From Fulvia fulva (lineage: Eukaryota; Ascomycota; Dothideomycetes; Mycosphaerellales; Mycosphaerellaceae): 64,000 nt of DNA. The translations under genes and the position numbers were made by a program. Positions 23,117-32,529 of this stretch are shown piece by piece (the first letter of the stretch is position 1; each line of letters begins with the position of its first letter). The notes beneath the pieces were generated by a model. It was not told where the DNA came from and made no database searches. It saw nothing but the letters and a program-made list of their open reading frames with translations. The DNA lies in NCBI RefSeq assembly GCF_020509005.1, contig NC_063017.1, forward strand, positions 248,001-312,000, read 5' to 3'.

Positions 23117-24000
23117 GGTGGGTGGGAGGTTGTTATTGCTGCACCATGCTCGGGTTGCGGTGGGAAGACGATCGGTCTTTGGAGGGGTTGGTGTTAGTCG
23201 CAAGGGTTGTTACAGTGCTCAGGGGGGTATGTGGCGTGGTGTATTGCGACTCGGGTTTGTGGACAGCGGAGCGTAGAACGTGCAGAATCTTGTGTATGGT
23301 ACAACAACTCAGTGGTGAAGTGAGTGATTTGGTATTCAAGTGCCTGCTGTGCTGCAATGGACTGCCACATGCTACGCTAAGGACAAGTAGCGAGCGCTCG
23401 GCTAATTGCAACGGCAGCGGCCGTGCCTAAGCAAGGCCCGACCCAGTGGTTCACGATCCCTGTTCGCTGCACGGTTTCGTCAGGCGCGGTCAGATGGTGG
23501 TATCGCTTTGCCCGCTCACCTGGAAGTTGAGTGGTTGCTCAGGCACAGAATGCAGCTTCTCTGGCTTTCTTCATGCACTGCACTCTACATGCCGCATCAT
23601 GCTGGCGTGCGGCGAAAAATCGTGCTGCAGCAAAGTCACCTCACCACTACGGAGATCTGTCGTCAGCGTCAACACATACAGTACATAAGCTCCCGCAGGC
23701 CACGCGACACACGATCGATGAACCATTGGAATCGGCAAGCCTTCAGCCACGCTACCACCTACACTCTTGCCTCGTGACTCTTTCGTTTTCTATACATCAG
23801 CCAGTCCTGCCCATCGCGTGATGCTATCTGCGTGCGTCTGACAGAACACTATCCCCCACTGACACTGCACACCTGAGCCTGCGTGCCACTTCCACCGAAC
23901 ATGCGACCAGGATCATGCCAGTAAAACAGGCCACGACCCGACTTCTCTTTGTCTTCCGCAACGCATACCTGCCGCCCTAAACCCTACCGACACCGACACC
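23117..24000. other. Divergent promoter region of NHX1 and the sugar transporter
   Basis: About 880 bp. Several short open frames occur on the plus strand but none looks coding. No specific element was assigned. Confidence 0.5.
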
Positions 24001-26170
24001 ATGGACCTTCCCGATTCCTCTCCAGGCTCGTCGCCGTCGCGGCGAGGCTCACACCTTGACACAGCAACGAATGGCGTACCATCACATCCTAAGCATGTTT
24101 CTTGGAGACGCGAATCCAGACCCTCGTTCACAAGAGACGAACCACGACGAAATTCGCGGCAGATGTCGACTGGCAATGCACATATTAGGCGTAGTGTCGA
24201 CTTTGTCAAGGCAGAGGAGGAGTTCAACGAGTCATCGCCACTGCTTCTACCGCGTAAGAGTGAAGAAGTAGAAGCGCTGCCGCCGCTCGCGGAAGTCTTC
24301 AGCCCGGATGAGAGCAGCGGAGAGTCGTCATGGGACGTGGACATGGGCACGAAAGAGGAGAGCAAGAGCACAGTATACATGATCCTGCTGACCATATCAT
24401 TTCTTGGGTGAGTTTGCTTGGTAACTGAGCCGGTACTCTGGTGAGCCCGACCTCAATGCCATGCTTTCGCTGACACTGTCTGATAGTCTACAAATAGCGT
24501 GGTCGGTCGAAATGTCGAACGGCTCCCCGTACCTGCTCAGTCTTGGTGTATCAAAGAGCATGTTAGCATTGGTTTGGATCGCCGGTCCACTATCCGGAAC
24601 TTTGGTCCAGCCATACGTCGGGATCAAGTCGGACAACCTACAGTCGAGATGGGGCAAGCGGAGACCATTCATTGTCGGAGGCGCAATTGCTACCATTATA
24701 TCGCTGATCATTCTGGCTTGGACACGCGAGATCGTCGGTGGCCTTCTGTCGATCTTTGGCGTTTCGAGAGATAGCTCTGGAACTGCCACGTGCTCGGTGG
24801 TCCTTGCGGTGCTGATGATCTACGTTCTGGACTTCAGTATTAACGTTATCCAGGCGGCGATCAGAGCGTTCCTCGTCGACAGTGCTCCGACACACCAGCA
24901 AGATACTGCCAATGCCTGGGCTAGCCGTCTCAGCGGTATAGGCAACATCACTGGATACCTCTTTGGATACGCAAACTTACCAAAGTATCTCTGGTTCTTT
25001 GGCGATACGCAGTTCAAGGTGCTTTGTGTGATCGCATGTCTGGTTCTGGCCATCACCGTCGCCATTTCAGTCACATCCGTAGGCGAGCGAGACCCTCGGC
25101 AGGATGGCAAGCCTATGCAGCAGACGGGCGGCGTGATTGCGTTCTTCAGGCAGTTATATCGATCTGTCAAGAAGCTGCCGCCACAGATCAAGGCCGTGTG
25201 TGTCGTCCAACTTGCCGCGTGGATCGGCTGGTTTCCATTCCTGTTCTACATCACGACATACATTGGCGAGCTTTACGTGGAGCCTATATTCAAGGAGAAG
25301 GGGCCAGATCTGACCGACAAAGACATTGACGAGGCATGGGAGCACGGCACAAGGGTCGGAACGTTCGCACTGCTGATATACGCAATTGTCTCGTTCCTGG
25401 CCAGTGTCACAATACCGTGGTTCGTGGCCAGCTCCTACGACCCTGAGAATCTTCACGACACACCAAGGACGCCAGGCACACCCATGGCTAGGACGCCAGG
25501 TACGCCAATGACCGACTTGACGCCAGGCCGGTTCGGAGATGGAGGCGATGGCTACTTTGGCATCAGAGCTTCTGGCGCAGCCGATGCACGCTCGACGAAA
25601 AGCACGTTCGCCCAAAAGGCCAAGAAATGGTTCACAAAGAAGCGAGGCAGGTCCCTTGCCATCCCGTGGCTGACGCTCAAACGCGGCTGGCTCCTCTCCC
25701 ACATCATGTTCGCCATCCTCATGTGGCTCACCTTCATCGCGAAGAACACCACGGTCGCCACAATCCTAGCGGGTCTAGTCGGCATCCCCTGGGCAATGAC
25801 GATGTGGGCACCCTTCGCGTTGATCGCAGCAGAAATCTCAAAGCGTGAGAACATTCGACGAGGCATCATCAAACCCCCACCCACTCGCGACGGTGAACTC
25901 CTTGCTAGGGGCGAGGATACTAGTGAAGGCGCGGACCAGGCCGGCGTGGTGCTGGGAATCCACAACGTCGCGATTGCGGCGCCGCAGGTCATTGCTACGC
26001 TGATCAGCAGTGCAGTCTTCAAAGCTTTACAGAAGCCAAGAGGCAGTGTGGGAGATGATAGTGTAGCGTGGGTTCTGAGGTTTGGGGGCATTCTGGCGCT
26101 GGTGGCCGCGTGGCTGACGAGGAGGATTAAAGAGGAGGACGATCCTGAGGACGCGAAGCCGCATTGGTGA
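24001..26170 (+). CDS. SUT-type sucrose/alpha-glucoside:H+ symporter (GPH family)
   Basis: Exons 24001-24407 and 24487-26170 give 696 aa; the 79-nt intron has GTGAGT and GATAG ends. A disordered N-terminus of about 125 residues precedes twelve hydrophobic helices. The hallmark SRWGKRRPFIVGG between helices 2 and 3 is the SUT/GPH-family signature, preceded by GPLSGTLVQPYVG. The protein should carry sucrose, maltose or a related glucoside inward with protons across the plasma membrane. The central cytosolic loop (about residues 450-500) is unusually long and includes a TPGTPM repeat. The last helices are followed by a short acidic tail. Close relatives are found in plants and in fungi such as Schizosaccharomyces Sut1. 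Confidence 0.9.
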
Positions 26171-26588
26171 GGACTCTCGAGTTCAGTATGGGAGGATACA
26201 TGCAAGCATTTGATACAGAACGACCTCTCTTGCATAGATCGGTAGGTTGGAATAGTCGCCCCGCCGCGAAAGAGCTGGCGCGTGGCTTTTTGCGTTGAGC
26301 ATGCGAGCGAGCGCAGGCGTTGTGGTTCTGGGGTTCCGGGTTTGTGTTTCGGGGGATGATGAGATGAGACGAAGACGATGAGTATATGATCTGTAGCGCA
26401 ATGATACCGATGTTTGATGTCCTATCCGGCGTAAAGGCGCTGTCAAGGTGAGCCGCTAGTGAGGAAGGTGAAACGTTGTGCAGGGGTTGGTGTTGGAGGA
26501 GGAAGGCACGTGTAAGACGCGACTAAAAGCTCACAGCACCAAGAACTCTTTCAACAACATAGCGCTCATTCGTGCGCCCGAATCCAAG
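26171..26588. other. Promoter region of the 26589 gene
   Basis: About 420 bp without a supported gene. It contains a CACGTG E-box at 26507-26512, about 77 bp before the preferred ATG. Confidence 0.45.
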
Positions 26589-27989
26589 ATGGCGCAGCAG
26601 CTCGTGCCTGTCACAGAGATGACGGACTCGCATTGGCACGCTTGGTCCAAGGCGCATCCAAGACTGGACCCGAGTAGGCAGCCATGCGGCGTTAACAGCA
26701 TACTGTACATGCTGGGCCATCTCTGCATACGCCTCGAAAAGAAGGGTCATCATGTAGGTGCTACAAACAACGCGGTGTGGCGAACCGGCGATGACTCACT
26801 TGATGGTACACCTGGCCTGCGCCGCATCAAAGCGAAACTTGCCACATTCCACGAGACACTGCTCGGCGAACTCGTCGAGGACAGCATGCAAGAGTGGCAC
26901 CGAGCCCGTCACGCGGCGAATAACAACCACAACCCCAACCCAATTGGTACGGACGCCGGCTCAGAGCTACATGCGGCGTTGTACAAAATGCAGCTCAAGA
27001 ACCAGAGACTCAAGCAGCAGATCAAGTACCAGCACATGCTCAGGAAGGAGTGGGCCGGGGAAGCGGATACGAAGATTCACAAGCTTGAGGATGAGCTTTC
27101 AGCTCAAAGACAGGCGGCCGCCGAGAAGGTTGAGGTACTGGAGGACATGCTGCTGCAGGCAAAAGTGGCGGCAGTCTCAATGCAAGCTTCACTCAGCATC
27201 ATCATGGTACCATCCCTGCGCGGCACTGCTGGAGCAAGCAGAGCATATCAGATCCAGCTGGATGCCAGACTCGGTCGCCAAGCTGAAGAGGAGGTCAAGA
27301 TGAGGGGAGGCTTAAAGGCTCCTAGCTACATCAGCCGCGATCAAAGCGACACGTCAAGCCTGAGCAGCTTAAGCTCCGCCAGTGACGAGCTAGCACCTCA
27401 TACCCTACAGGAAATCACCATACGAGAAGCTGTCTCATCTCCGACACAATTCACAAAGGGCGAAGACTGCGACATCGATCTGTGGTCGGACGGTCGGCGA
27501 CCGCTGCACGTGAAGCATCAAGCACTGTTCGAAGCCGGACAGCGGCGAAAGCAGCGAGAATTCGACGAGTATTGCAAGCGCGAATTCGGCGTCTATGAAG
27601 GCCAGGAGACGGACGAAGGAGAGGACAGTGACGACTCCAGTCTCGAGGAGTATGCTCCCGAGAGCTTAGGGGGTGTCACGCAGACTCGATCGAGAACTGC
27701 AATTCGCGGAGTTGTCCCACCTGCACGCGCTACCTCTACCATCAAACAAGGGGACAACGAAGAGTGGTCCACATGCCGACAGGAAGACCATATGAAGAAG
27801 GGCGAACAACGGCTCGACACGGAGATCGTGAAGCAGCAAGAAGAGGCTAAGCATCTTGACCGCGAACCACCTGCAGCCAGGACGCAGTTGATGGCGCGGG
27901 AGCAGGTTGAGCGTTACGACCGCTTGGCCGCAGCGATACAGAGGCATGATGCCTCTCTCGACGCAATGAAGAAGATGAAGGCCTGGTAG
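26589..27989 (+). CDS. Coiled-coil protein of unknown function
   Basis: The open frame starts at 26478, but I prefer the ATG at 26589 (AAGATGGCG context), giving 466 aa. The N-terminal 110 residues are mixed helical, followed by a strong coiled coil (about residues 130-210, rich in Lys/Gln/Glu), a Ser-rich linker, an acidic EGQETDEGEDSDDSS stretch and a C-terminal charged helix. There is no signal peptide, membrane segment or catalytic motif. I do not recognise the family. The composition suggests a cytosolic or nuclear structural or adaptor protein. Confidence 0.65.
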   Translation: MAQQLVPVTEMTDSHWHAWSKAHPRLDPSRQPCGVNSILYMLGHLCIRLEKKGHHVGATNNAVWRTGDDSLDGTPGLRRIKAKLATFHETLLGELVEDSMQEWHRARHAANNNHNPNPIGTDAGSELHAALYKMQLKNQRLKQQIKYQHMLRKEWAGEADTKIHKLEDELSAQRQAAAEKVEVLEDMLLQAKVAAVSMQASLSIIMVPSLRGTAGASRAYQIQLDARLGRQAEEEVKMRGGLKAPSYISRDQSDTSSLSSLSSASDELAPHTLQEITIREAVSSPTQFTKGEDCDIDLWSDGRRPLHVKHQALFEAGQRRKQREFDEYCKREFGVYEGQETDEGEDSDDSSLEEYAPESLGGVTQTRSRTAIRGVVPPARATSTIKQGDNEEWSTCRQEDHMKKGEQRLDTEIVKQQEEAKHLDREPPAARTQLMAREQVERYDRLAAAIQRHDASLDAMKKMKAW

Positions 27990-28406
27990 GCATTTGCTGC
28001 TTCGTCACTTACTTCATCGGTGTGTGGCTCAATGAGGCGCTCTGAATATCGTCATTCAGGACCACGAACGGCATGTACATAGCTCCTGATAGCTCAAAAC
28101 TCTGTTGGCGTTCTCATTGTAATGGCTGTGAGACGTCAAAAGTCATCTCAGTCCTTGGCGTTGTGAGCATACTGTTGTCCACATTGAACTAGGATTACGC
28201 TAGCTCGGGCTGCCAAGCTGCGATTGGCCAAATTAGGCGCGTGATGACTCAGCCTCGCTGGAAATTCTAGCTTCGTGACTGTCGCGAGACATCTTTTCTC
28301 AAGAACAATTGGAGCGTCTTACTCAACACCATAGGATCAGTGTTTTCAATGCGCACAGTCCTCATGATCTAGAGAAAGATTTACATTCAATCTGAACACC
28401 GCCAAC
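27990..28406. other. Promoter region of the homoserine kinase-AIRS fusion gene
   Basis: About 420 bp with no open frame of note. It holds an ATTGG (inverted CCAAT) at 28223-28227 and a TGACTCA at 28245-28251. Confidence 0.6.
28245..28251 (+). promoter_or_regulatory. TGACTCA, Gcn4/CpcA-type cross-pathway control site
   Basis: A perfect TGACTCA lies 156 bp upstream of the ATG of the homoserine kinase fusion gene. Gcn4 and its filamentous orthologues CpcA/CPC1 bind this palindrome to induce amino-acid biosynthesis genes under starvation. Position and gene function fit; binding is inference. Confidence 0.55.
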
Positions 28407-30563
28407 ATGGCCGAGACGACAATCAAAGTCCCATGTTCCTCAGCGAACATTGGCCCAGGCTTTGACGTGATCGGTCTTGCTCTCTCAGTCTGGCTGGAAG
28501 TCACACTCACCACCGACGACCAGGCTTCATCTGGAGCACCATACAACTGCAGGATCACATATGAAGGCGTCGGCGCAGAAAATGTGCCTCTCGAAGCAGA
28601 CCGCAACCTCATTACACAGACCGCACTTTACGTATTGCGATGCGATGGCCAAAGGTCATTTCCACCCAACACACATGTGCACATCAACAACCCAATCCCT
28701 CTAGGACGAGGTCTCGGCTCTTCTGGTGCAGCAGTAGTTGCAGGTGTCGCTCTTGGCAGTGAAGCAGGCAAGCTCAACCTTTCGAGGGAACGCATTCTCG
28801 ACTACTGCTTGATGATCGAGAGACATCCGGACAATGTCGCTGCAGCCCTTTACGGTGGCTTTGTTGGTAGCTACCTCAAGGAGCTCAATCCTGAAGACAT
28901 GAAGCGCAAGGAAATCCCGCTCGCGGAGGTTCTTCCTGCCCCACAAGGAGGTGAAGATACCGGACTGACACCACCTATTCCACCGAATGACATCGGCAAG
29001 CACATTCGATTCAACTGGGCACCGGAGATCAAGTGTATAGCCATCATTCCGGAGTTTGAAGTCAAGACTGCAATGGCTCGTGAAGTGGTACCACAATCTT
29101 ACGACAAGAAGGATGTGATCTACAACTTGCAGAGAGTGGCATTATTGACGACTGCGCTTGGACAGAGTCCGCCAAATCCAGAGCTGATCTATGATGGTAT
29201 GCAAGACAAGATCCATCAGCCATACCGCAAAACACTTATCCCTGGCTTGACCGAAATCCTACACTCAGTCACGCCAAGCACACATCCTGGATTGCTCGGC
29301 GTATGCCTCTCAGGAGCTGGACCAACGATACTTGCGCTTGCAACCGAGAACTTCGAGCAGATTGCAAACAGACTCATCGACCAGCTCAAGAAGAGCTACA
29401 AGGAAGCCAAGTCTGTCGACCTGGAGTGTAACTGGAAGCTGCTCGAGCCCGCCACTGACGGTCTCACCATAACTCACGAGGGCGAATCGCAAAGCAAGGG
29501 TATGACTTACGCAGATGCCGGCGTATCGATCGACGCTGGCAACAACTTTGTTGAGAGAATCAGAGCCGCCGTGAAGTCGACCAGCAGGCCCGGCGCAGAT
29601 GCCGAGATCGGTGGCTTCGCAGGCGCAATAGATCTGGTCGCAGCTGGCTACGAGGAGGCCCCAACAATAGTCTCCTGTATCGACGGCGTCGGCACGAAGC
29701 TCATGATCGCATTCGGCATCGAAGACTACTCAACCGTCGGCATCGACCTCGTAGCCATGAGCGTGAATGATTTGATCGTGCAAGGCGCCGAACCTCTCAC
29801 ATTCCTGGACTACTATGCCTGCTCGCATCTCGACCTCGATATCGCGGCTCCGTTTGTTGAGGGTGTTGCGAAGGGATGCATAGAAGCCAACTGCGCACTG
29901 GTCGGTGGCGAGACGGCGGAGATGCCGGGTCTGTATGCGGGTAAGGACTTTGATGCAGCTGGCGAGGCGAATGGTGCGATCAGAAGAGGCCAAAAAGTCC
30001 TTCCCGATCTTGACTCGATGAAAGAAGGAGACGTCCTTCTCGGCCTACCAAGCAGTGGCGTTCACTCGAACGGCTTCTCCCTGGTGCGAAAGATTTTGGA
30101 GCGGAAACGTCTCAGTTACCGCGACCAAGCGCCTTGGAATAGCAGCAAGTCTGTTGGCGAAAGTCTTCTCACACCTACCAGAATCTATGTTAAGCCCCTC
30201 ATGGCTGCTATCAAGGACGATCTCCTCCTTGGCATGGCCCACATCACAGGTGGTGGTCTGGAAGACAACATTCCCCGCATGCTGCCGAAGGATGGTCATC
30301 TTGCTGCTGAGGTCGATGTCTCGACATGGGAGGTGCCTGCCGTGCTTAAGTGGTTGAAGCAAGCTGGTAATGTCAGCAGTCGGGAGTTCGCCAGGACGTG
30401 GAATACAGGATTGGGCATGGTGATTGTGGTGAAGGAGGGGCTTGCGGCAGAGGCCACGAAGGTGCTGGAGGCTAACGGGGAGAAGGTGCATAGGATTGGT
30501 AAGCTGGTGGCACATAAGGGTGAGGGAGTGGTGCTGAAGAACTTGGAGCATTGGGAGAAGTAG
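28407..30563 (+). CDS. Homoserine kinase fused to AIR synthetase (PurM domain)
   Basis: A single intron-free frame of 718 aa. Residues 1 to about 354 form a complete GHMP-type homoserine kinase (Thr1): KVPCSSANIGPGFDV at the N-terminus, the ATP loop PLGRGLGSSGAAVVAG near residues 97-113, and SGAGPTILAL near 304. After about ten linker residues, residues 365-715 form a complete phosphoribosylformylglycinamidine cyclo-ligase: TYADAGVSIDAGN, DGVGTKL near 425, NDLIVQGAEP near 454, GGETAEMPG near 500, SSGVHSNGFSLVRKI near 550 and TGLGM near 665. The first half phosphorylates homoserine on the way to threonine; the second closes the imidazole ring in purine synthesis. AIRS normally sits behind GARS in fungal Ade5,7; here homoserine kinase takes GARS's place. 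The second half resembles fungal Ade5,7 (SRPGADA) more than bacterial PurM. Confidence 0.93.
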   Translation: MAETTIKVPCSSANIGPGFDVIGLALSVWLEVTLTTDDQASSGAPYNCRITYEGVGAENVPLEADRNLITQTALYVLRCDGQRSFPPNTHVHINNPIPLGRGLGSSGAAVVAGVALGSEAGKLNLSRERILDYCLMIERHPDNVAAALYGGFVGSYLKELNPEDMKRKEIPLAEVLPAPQGGEDTGLTPPIPPNDIGKHIRFNWAPEIKCIAIIPEFEVKTAMAREVVPQSYDKKDVIYNLQRVALLTTALGQSPPNPELIYDGMQDKIHQPYRKTLIPGLTEILHSVTPSTHPGLLGVCLSGAGPTILALATENFEQIANRLIDQLKKSYKEAKSVDLECNWKLLEPATDGLTITHEGESQSKGMTYADAGVSIDAGNNFVERIRAAVKSTSRPGADAEIGGFAGAIDLVAAGYEEAPTIVSCIDGVGTKLMIAFGIEDYSTVGIDLVAMSVNDLIVQGAEPLTFLDYYACSHLDLDIAAPFVEGVAKGCIEANCALVGGETAEMPGLYAGKDFDAAGEANGAIRRGQKVLPDLDSMKEGDVLLGLPSSGVHSNGFSLVRKILERKRLSYRDQAPWNSSKSVGESLLTPTRIYVKPLMAAIKDDLLLGMAHITGGGLEDNIPRMLPKDGHLAAEVDVSTWEVPAVLKWLKQAGNVSSREFARTWNTGLGMVIVVKEGLAAEATKVLEANGEKVHRIGKLVAHKGEGVVLKNLEHWEK

Positions 30564-30638
30564 GACGTCTTGCTCTCCCAGTTCAATATGCCAAAAAGCA
30601 AGGAATTGGATCTTTGATGGCGTCCCATTGGACTACCA

Positions 30639-32251
30639 TCACAACTGATGAAGCTTCAGATCTTTCTCACTCTCCACCTCACCACCAGCCTCGAGCTCTA
30701 GAGCCTTCCTCACCTTCCTCCTATTCGCAAGCCTCAACCCAAAGTAGAGTGCCGACATACTCGCAATGCTCAGACAACTGAACGCAGTCCCCACCGAGAA
30801 GCCTACACATCATTAGCAACCCACCCTTTCCTTCTACAATCACCTCCACGATACTCACCCGTCCTATACCTCGGCTCCTCCTCTGTAATGTAAACATTAC
30901 TACTCACCAACGCACCACAATTCCCCACCGCCGTCGTCATAGCAAATGCCACAACACGTTTGTATCCCTTCCCTACATTGATCGCATTCCACACTACAAG
31001 AATCGGCATGACGATATAACACCCAGAGGCCATGAAGAAGGTTCCCATATATCGGATCCTCGTATCAGCAGGATTTCCAAGCTGGATCGCCAGACCCGTG
31101 AGATTGAGCAGGCCACCAAACAGGGCGAAGAAGTAGCGCTGCTTGAGGCGCTCGGCGGCGTAGGCGCAGGATAGGGTGAGTAAGAAGGCGACGCAGTAGA
31201 TTGGTATAGAGTGGACTTGCGCTTGGACGGAGGTGTAGCCGAGGCCTTTGAGGATTGAGGGCAGGAAGGCGACGACTGAGGAGGCGTTCTCTTGGACTCC
31301 CATATATGTCAGGGTTGCTGTCCAGATTTTCCAATCGGAGAGGGCTGTGAGGATTTCTTTGCGGATGTTGATTTTTGGTTCGGGCTCTGGGGATTTGAGG
31401 TCGAGGCGTTGGAGGAGGGTTGCTTTCTCTTCGCCTTGGAACATTTTCGTGTCCTGCGGGAAGGCGGGTATGAAGAAGTAGGCGAAGAGGGCGAGGATGC
31501 AGGTTAGTGCGCCTTCTACCTAGATTAGACTGTTAGTATGCTCTCCTCTCTATTGCCAACGGCGTGCAGCTTCACTCACAATGAAGATCCACCTCCACCC
31601 CTCAATGCCACCAGCGCCATCAGCCTTCGACAGCAAAAACGAGAACAATCCATTGAAAGCCCCAGCAATAATAGCCCCACTCATAAACACCGCATACCTC
31701 CTCAAAAACTCCCCATCCCGATAATAACTCCCAATAAGAAACGCACACCCCGGCACAAACCCCGCCTCAAACACCCCCATCAGAAATCTACACACCACCA
31801 GCGCCTCCCAACTCTTCACGAACCCCTGACTCAGCGCGAAAGTCCCCCAGATGAACATCATATAGCTGAGACTCGAGGGGCCGATCTTCTTGAAGATGAT
31901 GGAAGCCGGCAGGCCGAAGGTCATGTATGCTATTGTGAAGACCATGACGGCGATGTTGTAGCGGTTGCCGGTGAGGTGGAGGTCGCGGGACATGCCGGCG
32001 ATTTTGGCGTTGCCGATATTGGAGCGGTCGGCGAAGGAGACGATGAAGAGGATGTTGAGGAGGGTGAGGAGGGTGAGGTCGACTTTGCGGAGGATGTGGC
32101 GTTCGAGGGCTTTGTTGATGGGTGGTGCTGTTGTGGTGCCTGGCTCGAGTTCGTCGGTTGTTCGCTTCATTTCTAGTGTTGAAGAGTCTGTAGGTGATGG
32201 CCGCTGTGGAAGTGCTGTGAGCTCTGGCGAGCTGGATCGTGTTGTACTCAT
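30639..32251 (-). CDS. MFS permease, Dal5/allantoate (anion:cation symporter) family
   Basis: Exons 32251-31580, 31519-30859 and 30802-30639 give 498 aa; introns are 60 and 56 nt. A disordered N-terminus of about 45 residues precedes twelve predicted helices. Family landmarks are FADRSNIGNAKIAGM after helix 1, RFLMGVFEAGFVPG in helix 4 and GWRWIFI at helix 6. The family imports organic anions and vitamins such as allantoate, nicotinate, pantothenate or biotin across the plasma membrane; the substrate cannot be told from sequence. It is convergent with the homoserine kinase fusion, with only 75 bp between stops. The 60-nt first intron is a multiple of three but contains a stop, supporting the splice. 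Confidence 0.9.
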
Positions 32252-32529
32252 AGCGTTGGGAAGAGGCGGTGGTCATAGAGTTGTTGGGTGTGTATCGAGA
32301 TTGTCGTCGTGGCGGTCGGATGGGTGTTGAACTGGCTTAAACATGTGAGCTCTATCAAGCCGTATGTATGCGAAGTCAGACTCGAACAGCGCATCGAGCT
32401 ACTAGTGCATATGCAGTGTTCGCGTGTGAAGCTTGGCAACGGATGTGGCTTGCATGTGCAGTCGCACTTTCCTGTACCGCGAAATCATGTCTGAGGAGAA
32501 TATCATGTAACGCTTGCAAATAGACAATT

